Origin: Prosopocoilus inquinatus
Lineage: Eukaryota > Arthropoda > Insecta > Coleoptera > Lucanidae
Direction of reading: 5' to 3'
Length of the DNA: 64,000 nt
Assembly (NCBI GenBank): GCA_036172665.1
Contig: CM069872.1
Coordinates: forward strand, 24,432,001 to 24,496,000
Below are positions 58,381-64,000 of the stretch, one piece after another. The notes below the pieces were generated by a model, which saw nothing but the letters and a program-made list of their open reading frames with translations, made no database searches and was not told the DNA's origin. Position numbers and translations under genes: made by a program. Within the stretch, counting starts at the first letter, position 1. Each line of letters begins with the position of its first letter.

Positions 58381-59453
58381 GTATTAATTCCTATTCCAAT
58401 AACCTTAAGCACAGTCATTAATATTTATTCCAACGTTTAAATCAGGGTTCAGTTTTTAAGGCACTTTTAATGTTTTCATTTGACTGTTCTAGTGTTTTAT
58501 TCTGTGTAATGTATATTTTTTTTATGTCCACTTTAAACGGCAATATTTCATTGTGCCTAATTTTAGTGCACAGAAGTGTAGTCTAGATAAAAAAACAATC
58601 CACGTAAAATTAAAAAAAAAAAAAACAATTTTATAGGGATAATAATAACGGTAATGAAACAACATAATGACGTTATTGATTAATTAATCCATCCAGTCAG
58701 TAACGCCACAAACGTGATGGATGTTTATTTTCTTTTGGTATGGAATTGCTGAGCGAAGATTTTATTGACCCAGTGCCCTTCATTTCGATGACGCTTTATG
58801 TTTTGTTTATAATGTAATGTTTTGCTTAGAAAAATCCACACGCGATCGGTCAGAGGTTCTCAAACAAAAAGACTCCGGGCTCTTCTGGGGCTTTCATTTC
58901 TTACATTTTTCACCAAAAAAATTAAGATATGCAGAATTCGTTTTCTTAAGTCATGAAGAACTTACAGTTTTAATATGTGAAACTTATTTGATGACACCCT
59001 GTATACAATGATCGCCAAAAAGTCGGCATCAAATTGGAAAAAATCTTTATTTCTGATTTTTCGAAAAAACTTTTTACGGCAATAACTTCTGCTTGTTTGA
59101 AACCCTATTTAGCCGAGTGAATTTTGCTTAGAAAATGGAGTTTTTCTAAATGTTCAAAATTGTAAAATTGTTATTACTCGGAAACTAATCAAAATTTCAA
59201 TGAGATTTTTTTAACTTGGGTTAGTTTCACCTTATTGCATAATATCAAGGCTAGAAAATAGCTTATTTTTCTTTAATTTTCCGAAAAATTGAATTTTTCA
59301 ATTCTTAAAATATTCTCAAAATTCCACGTACTTAAACATAATTTCAGAATTAAATTTTTTTGGGGTGAAAACTTCTAATATTTATAATTGCAAAAAATAA
59401 TAAAGAAGATTAATTACTGCTTGAGATAATTTATTATTTAGCGAATAGTTATA

Positions 59454-60098
59454 CAGGGTGTAATCAAATAGTTTCACATATTAATACCGCAAGTTCCTCA
59501 TCATGTAAGAGAATTAATGCTGCAACTACCAAAAGTCTAGCTCAAAAATAAAAAAAAATACCTAGCGTATCGATTTTCCGAAATGCAGAAAGAAAAGACA
59601 TTCTTAAACATTTTGCGGAATAAAGAAATAACAATGCAGTTTATTGACGACCAGCAAATAAAGTACACGATGAATACGTATGAATTAGTAAAATAATTTT
59701 AGAAAATGGAATTTCTAATTTTTATTTATTTTTACAATTTTGTGAGCAGAAAACTATTAACAATTACGTGAAAATTGATTAAAATTGATTAATTTAATAA
59801 GCAACGCGATGGATATTTATAATTCTTTTCCGTTATGTAATTACATAAGCGAAGATTTTAACCCAGTGCCCTTCAGTTCGATGACGCTTTATTGTTTTAC
59901 ATTTTATGATGCGCTTGTAGAAACTGATACACGGCCAGTCAGATGTTTTCAAACAAAGTTTCCGGGTTCGGGGGGGGGGGGGGGGGGGTTAATTTCTTTA
60001 ATTTTTCACCAATAAAATTCATATTTGCAGAAATCATTTTCTTAAGTGATAAAGAACTTACAGTTTTAATATGTGAAACTTAATATCATTACACGCTG
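59454..60098. mobile_element. TA-flanked MITE-like element, CAGGGTGTAATC ends
   Basis: Ends CAGGGTGTAATCAAATAG and inverse to GCTG at 60098, flanks TA (59452-59453, 60099-60100). The right 300 bp resembles 58700-59002. Contains a run of 19 G (59970-59988). Confidence 0.6.
59970..59988 (+). repeat. G19 homopolymer
   Basis: Nineteen consecutive G in an otherwise AT-rich element. Could form a quadruplex; length may be uncertain because such runs are prone to sequencing error. Confidence 0.8.
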
Positions 60099-60112
60099 TA
60101 TGTATTATATTA

Positions 60113-60440
60113 TAAGGAAATGTGTCCAAATCTCTTCTTACCTAAACAATCCGTCATTACACGATGGGGCACTTGGTTACGGTTGAGTTTATTTTACTCA
60201 CAAAGTATTGCACAAATAAAAAGAGTTATTGTAAAATTAAAAGATGATGCTGACTGTATTGTGCAGTGCAAGGACATTCTGCAAAAACCAAATTTAATCT
60301 TAATCATTTTAACTACTTACCAGATACCATGAAATATTTTGAAAATCAAATTTTACCTTATTGATATGACAAAATTAAACTCACTAAGGTACAAAGTATT
60401 TCTGATGATTTTGATGTCCAGCTTAATAAAAAAATATCAT
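60113..60440 (+). pseudogene. hAT-type transposase fragment
   Basis: VITRWGTWLRLSLFYSQ and CKDILQKPNL resemble the C-terminal half of insect hAT-like transposases (the V-TRWGTWL block). A frameshift near 60290 is followed by HFNYLPDTMKYFENQILP, then a stop. About 100 residues remain; no termini seen. Confidence 0.55.
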
Positions 60441-60902
60441 TTATATTTAGAAAAATCCTGATTTACATATATAACAATTTGTGTCACAAAATTTACAAAG
60501 TAGCGTTGATCCACATCACTGCACACAATTTGTACAATATTTCCATCATCCTACGTTGTTACATTGAGCGCACGGCAATGGTCAAACACTGTAAACTCGA
60601 TTTGTGATTCGTGGGACGTTTTCCGTGACGTTTCAATATTTATCGCATATTTTAGCTTACTTGCTGTTAAGGCACGAGTGTATTACAGAGTTTTATCCAG
60701 AACCTGTTCATTATGAAGTCATAATAATACCGATTTTGAATAACACTATAATTAAGGGTTCATAATTCCATTAGTGTTTTGTAGACCTCTTAATATATTC
60801 AAAATCGGCCTTTTATGACTCCATTAAAAACTAAAATAGTAAAGGAGACTGTAGTTTAAGAGATAATTGAAATTAACCTCCGCCCACAATAATTTTTATA
60901 TC

Positions 60903-60945
60903 CGCAGATACATATTTCGGCAGCTAAGCTGCCATCTTCAGTACG
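60903..60945 (-). ncRNA. Hammerhead ribozyme, type B
   Basis: Minus strand: stem I CGTA with TGCG (one U-G pair), core CTGAAGA, stem II GGCAGC/GCTGCC with a three-base loop. Then come GAAA, stem III ATATGTAT and cleavage base C. Core complete; antisense to bchs. Confidence 0.72.
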
Positions 60946-61333
60946 CTACCAACTTAAAAGCACTAAAAAATGTCTAAAGACAACCTAATTATACTGACAA
61001 AATCATAAAAATGTTTAACCTAACAACAGTCTAATCATCCTAAAAGATATATATGTCTGATGTAAGTAAATAATCTAAAATAAACTATATATGTTATGTA
61101 TAAATTGAGGAGAAAAAAAAATATATGTGAACACCTAAAATTAACTCTCAGAAAACCTTACGAATAAGAGCTAACCAAACAACACGGAAATGCGGAAATA
61201 AATAGTCCAAAGACCCGAAAAAACTTCTTATTCTAACGAATAAATAAGTATATAATTCCCTGTTATTTGATACCTAAAAACCTAAAATTCTAGCACTTTA
61301 AGGGCAATTTCATCTCTTGAAAAATTTGTTAAA

Positions 61334-62074
61334 ATGCCTTTCGATCCGTTTTGCACCAAAGGTTTAAAACATGTTTTTAAAACCCTAAACTTACGATTAG
61401 GTTTTTCAACTAACAATACCATAAAGAATTTATTGGGAAACCCGAAAGATAAAATTGATGTTGAACAGAAATCTGGAATTTATGAAATTAAGTGTAACGA
61501 ACGTTGTAGTAAATATATTGGACAAACAAAAAGAAATATATTAACACGTTTTAAAGAACATTTAAGTCACTACAGGTACAATAGGTTTGAGAAATCAAGT
61601 GTTGCACAACATATTTACAATACAGGACACAGTATTATTAAGGATAATTTAAAACTCATTAAGGAAGTTTCAAATAATAGGGAATTAAATGCTTACGAAA
61701 GTATTTATATTCGGAAAAATAAAAACAATTTAATGAATTCAGACAATCGACCAATTCCTAATACAATAAATTGTAATTCTGTTTATATAGGTGCAACGAG
61801 CCAAAATTTAAAAAAACGTTTAGACCAACATAAATATCATATTCAAAAAAATAATCAAAATCATTCAATGCTTGTAGAGCATTCATTAGTAAATAATCAT
61901 AATTTTGATTTTGATAATACTGACATTTTGTACAGTGAATCTAATATTTTTAAAAGACGTTTCATAGAAATGTGTAAAATTAAAATGTCTCCAAATTCTA
62001 TTAATAAACGTACGGACTTTGAAAATTTAAATGACATATTTTGTAGTTTTCTAGACTCTTTAAACAGGATATAG
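61334..62074 (+). CDS. Chimeric Penelope-type protein with one and a half GIY-YIG domains
   Basis: 246 codons, open. Residues about 45-140 hold a GIY-YIG nuclease: SGIYEIKC, KYIGQTKRN..R, and the catalytic Glu in NAYESIYI. From about residue 152 a second, different one begins at its YIG strand (NSVYIGATSQNLKKRLDQH) and runs to SNIFKRRFIE with its own Glu. The second part belongs to the family seen at 4152-4361 and is followed by type-A terminal sequence. The frame seems to result from a 5'-truncated type-A insertion into a type-B ORF. The reverse transcriptase domain is absent, so function is doubtful. Confidence 0.75.
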   Translation: MPFDPFCTKGLKHVFKTLNLRLGFSTNNTIKNLLGNPKDKIDVEQKSGIYEIKCNERCSKYIGQTKRNILTRFKEHLSHYRYNRFEKSSVAQHIYNTGHSIIKDNLKLIKEVSNNRELNAYESIYIRKNKNNLMNSDNRPIPNTINCNSVYIGATSQNLKKRLDQHKYHIQKNNQNHSMLVEHSLVNNHNFDFDNTDILYSESNIFKRRFIEMCKIKMSPNSINKRTDFENLNDIFCSFLDSLNRI

Positions 62075-62228
62075 ATCTGTCAATTAAAAAAAAAAAATTA
62101 GTTTTAATTTAGTTCTAGTTTCTTTCCTCTTTTTTCCGGACAACTCGTATTTTAGTTTAAAATCATGTTACCTTTTCGTTTCTCTTGACGACTTGTTTCT
62201 CTTGACAACTTGTTTATTTACTTTTTTT

Positions 62229-62270
62229 CACTCCTGACGAAGCTATAAATCTATAGCGAAACGTTGAGTG
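62229..62270 (+). ncRNA. Hammerhead ribozyme, type A, intact
   Basis: CACTC (62229-62233) pairs GAGTG (62266-62270). CTGACGA is 62234-62240, stem II GCTATA (62242-62247) with TATAGC (62252-62257), GAAA 62258-62261. The palindrome ACGT is 62261-62264 and the cleavage base T62265. The four-base stem III is too short alone and would need dimer pairing, as known for Penelope hammerheads. Confidence 0.78.
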
Positions 62271-62559
62271 TGTTCCCTTCATTTTTCTGTCCGGTTTGAG
62301 ATTAAAAAAACTTTTTACTTAAAAAATCTAAAATAAACTATATATGTTATGTATAAATCGGGGAGAAAAAAAAATATATGTGAACACCTAAAATTAACTC
62401 TCAGAAAACCTTACGAATAAGAGCTAATCAAACAACACGGAAATGCGGAAATAAATAGTTAAAAGACCCGAAAAATCTTCTTATTCTAACGAATAAATAA
62501 GTATATAATTCCCTGTTATTTGATACCTAAAAACCTAAAACTCCTAAAAAATAAAATAA

Positions 62560-62564
<5 letters not shown>

Positions 62565-62596
<32 letters not shown>
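62565..62596 (+). repeat. (AT)n microsatellite
   Basis: About 16 AT units inside the composite Penelope locus. Confidence 0.9.
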
Positions 62597-62599
<3 letters not shown>

Positions 62600-62883
62600 G
62601 TATAAATCGTCAAAATACAACCACAGATGAGAGCAAATCACACCCACACACTGCAAGTTAAGAGCACTTTAGGAAAATTTTATCTCGGAGAATCCTCTCC
62701 TTATGAAATATCCAGTGCAAATGCGCTTGGCTGTCTCTAACACCCCTTTATATATGATTTAGGTAGCGACAACTAGAGGATGATTTCTGACATAACAAGT
62801 ACGACATCTAGCGGCCAATTTTTGACTTAAGATCTAGAAAATAATAATGTTAATAATCATATATATCATATATTACTTTTTTT

Positions 62884-62925
62884 CACTCCTGACGAAGCTA
62901 TAAATCTATAGCGAAACGTTGAGTG
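62884..62925 (+). ncRNA. Hammerhead ribozyme, type A, intact, direct repeat of 62229-62270
   Basis: Identical over the 42-base motif to the upstream copy, 655 bp away in the same orientation. Sequence on both sides also matches (TTACTTTTTTTCACTCC, GTTCCCTTCATTTTTCTGTC). Confidence 0.78.
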
Positions 62926-63140
62926 TGTTCCCTTCATTTTTCTGTCCGGTTTGAGATTAAAGAAACTTTGTGCTTACTATTTTCATCGGACAAGAACAAA
63001 CTTCAATTTTAGATTTTTTACTTACATCAGAGATATATATCTTTTAGGATGATTAGACTGTTGTTAGGTTTAACATTTTTATGATTTTGTCAGTGTGATT
63101 AGGTTGTCTTTAGACATTTTTTAGTGCTTTTAAGTTGGTA

Positions 63141-63185
63141 GCTTACTGAAGATGGCAGCTTAGCTGTCGAAATATGTATCTACGG
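63141..63185 (+). ncRNA. Hammerhead motif, type B, weak stem I
   Basis: CTGAAGA, GGCAGC/GCTGTC stem II, GAAA, ATATGTAT and C are present, but the stem I arms pair for only two bases next to the core. Probably less active than 60903-60945. Confidence 0.6.
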
Positions 63186-63697
63186 ATATAAAAATTATTG
63201 TGGGCGGAGGTTAATTTCAATTATTTATGACTCCATAATAAGCCGGGGTTGGATAAAATATTTTTCTTGGAGCTAAAAATAAATAAAGTAAAAACAAATT
63301 AAATAATAACTGCAAAGCACAGTTTTTAACAAAAGTATTAAATATCCCCATAGCGCTGCGATTTAAGTGTAGGTTCCGCTGAACAAAAATGTTTACAATT
63401 TTATGAGCAATTCCAATTTGACATAATAGATAGGTTGCGCCATTTGAAATTAAAAAGGTTGCATCCAGTACCACTTTTTTGATTCATCCTGTAGAGTCAA
63501 AAATTTTATTTGTGTCTTCAGTGGTTATCGAGATAGAGCCTGAGAAATTCTGTTAGGACACCCTGCATAATATAGTCATTGCTAGCATATTTCAAGTTCT
63601 AATGAAACAATCTCTGTCATGAGTAAAATGATTTCTGAAGTCAAAGATAATTAACGATATTACAATCGCAAAGGAAGTTGTACTTGTTATTTTTCAG

Positions 63698-64000
63698 GTA
63701 TTACAACCCGTTACAGTTAGTCACATTTATCAATTGGGACCACATTACATGGGTTCGTTTCAAGCATCAAATTTAAATACAGCTGAACCAATGCAACTGG
63801 TGTCTGAGGAGAAGGTCATTTTCGGTTTAAATGCGAAAGCTGTCTCTCAATTGACTTTGAGCAAGATTCGCAAAGTTTACAGTCGGACAGATAATAAATC
63901 AATTGCGAAACAGTTAGGCATGTCAAGCCATGAAAATGCAACTCCGATAAGAATATTGCACAATTCCGCCGGACATCTGGCCGGTCCTTCTCGCACTTTA
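63698..64000 (+). CDS. bchs: bchs exon K (partial at window end)
   Basis: Acceptor TATTTTTCAG, then VLQPVTVSHIYQLGPHYMGS, EEKVIFGLNAKAVSQLTL, KIRKVYSR and the strongly conserved SSHENATPIRILHNSAGHL. 101 codons, open to the edge. It continues the ConA-like domain into the next helical region of WDFY3. Confidence 0.93.

Larger units (their letters stand above)
60862..63222 (+). mobile_element. Composite Penelope-like element with inverted type-B terminal repeats
   Basis: The outer 200 bp (60862-61060) returns inverted at 63025-63222, each with a type-B hammerhead. Inside, 61072-61293 is repeated directly at 62325-62543. A GIY-YIG ORF lies at 61334-62074, and type-A terminal repeats with hammerheads at 62180-62320 and 62866-63010 have been inserted. 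Two Penelope families are therefore interleaved. The reverse transcriptase part is missing, so it is 5'-truncated. Confidence 0.75.
50191..63697 (+). other. bchs intron (13.5 kb)
   Basis: GTAAGT to TATTTTTCAG. Family comparison predicts LIEE joins VLQ directly, so no exon is expected within. 50191-52660 has no recognised gene; frames at 51527-51736 and 51995-52200 are unrecognised. 53576-54813 and 58381-59000 hold no gene I could identify. Confidence 0.8.
1..64000 (+). other. bchs: bchs / WDFY3-like gene, internal part (11 exons, both ends outside the window)
   Basis: Eleven + strand exons splice to one open frame of 1051 codons: 2-201, 13263-13461, 13513-14128, 30179-30348, 38121-38440, 45158-45314, 45936-46067, 49016-49529, 49594-49815, 49871-50190 and 63698-64000. 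Every junction has GT donor and AG acceptor and the phases agree throughout. The product resembles WDFY3/Alfy (Drosophila blue cheese), a scaffold of roughly 3500 residues that links ubiquitinated aggregates to the autophagy machinery. Only an armadillo-like helical region and a concanavalin-A-like domain are visible; the pre-BEACH PH, BEACH, WD40 and FYVE parts must lie downstream. Introns are either tiny (51, 64, 55 bp) or transposon-filled (up to 16 kb). Identification is from recognised family sequence, without a search. Confidence 0.88.

Overview
The window is one long stretch of a eukaryotic, AT-rich, transposon-loaded insect genome. Eleven exons, all on the + strand, join with matching GT/AG boundaries and reading phases into one uninterrupted 1051-codon frame. 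I recognise it as part of the single insect WDFY3/Alfy orthologue, blue cheese (bchs), a very large BEACH/WD40/FYVE selective-autophagy scaffold. Both ends of the gene lie outside: the first exon is already in progress at base 2 and the last is still open at base 64000. The visible part is the armadillo-like helical N-terminal/middle region followed by the concanavalin-A-like (LamG-type) domain. The BEACH, WD40 and FYVE domains are not in this window. Order, identity within Insecta and function rest on family knowledge; the species is not determined (a beetle-like repeat content is only a guess).

Exons total about 3.15 kb; the rest is intron, and nearly every kilobase of intron can be read as layered mobile DNA. 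Intron 1 (202-13262) holds a TA-flanked long-TIR element (519-2319), Penelope-like fragments (about 1210-1530 and 3486-4465), a MITE-in-MITE (4538-6152 with 5855-6096), a 3.8-kb foldback element with 140-bp tandem repeats in its arms (6326-10095) and a second long-TIR element (11267-13035). Intron 3 (14129-30178) holds a complete, nearly identical-LTR Ty3/gypsy retrotransposon (15206-24690, antisense to bchs), a nested pair of TA-elements (about 24930-26484) and a decayed second gypsy (about 26660-29495). Intron 4 (30349-38120) holds a decayed PIF/Harbinger transposon (30779-36552) into which a hAT MITE, Penelope palindromes and head-to-head ribozyme repeats have been inserted, then a deleted Tc1-like transposase. 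Introns 5-7 carry MITEs and long inverted elements. Intron 10 (50191-63697) carries a YqaJ-type nuclease pseudogene split by a TA-element, a hAT-type transposase remnant and a composite Penelope-like locus with a two-part GIY-YIG ORF.

The most striking signal is a set of self-cleaving RNA motifs. Three sequence-unrelated repeat families in these introns each carry a hammerhead-ribozyme core (CUGANGA, stem II, GAAA) with complementary stem I arms and a palindromic stem III, as known for Penelope-like elements. About fourteen copies are visible, several with every conserved position intact. In a transcribed intron those on the + strand would be transcribed in the sense that can fold. No tRNA, rRNA or CRISPR array was recognised.
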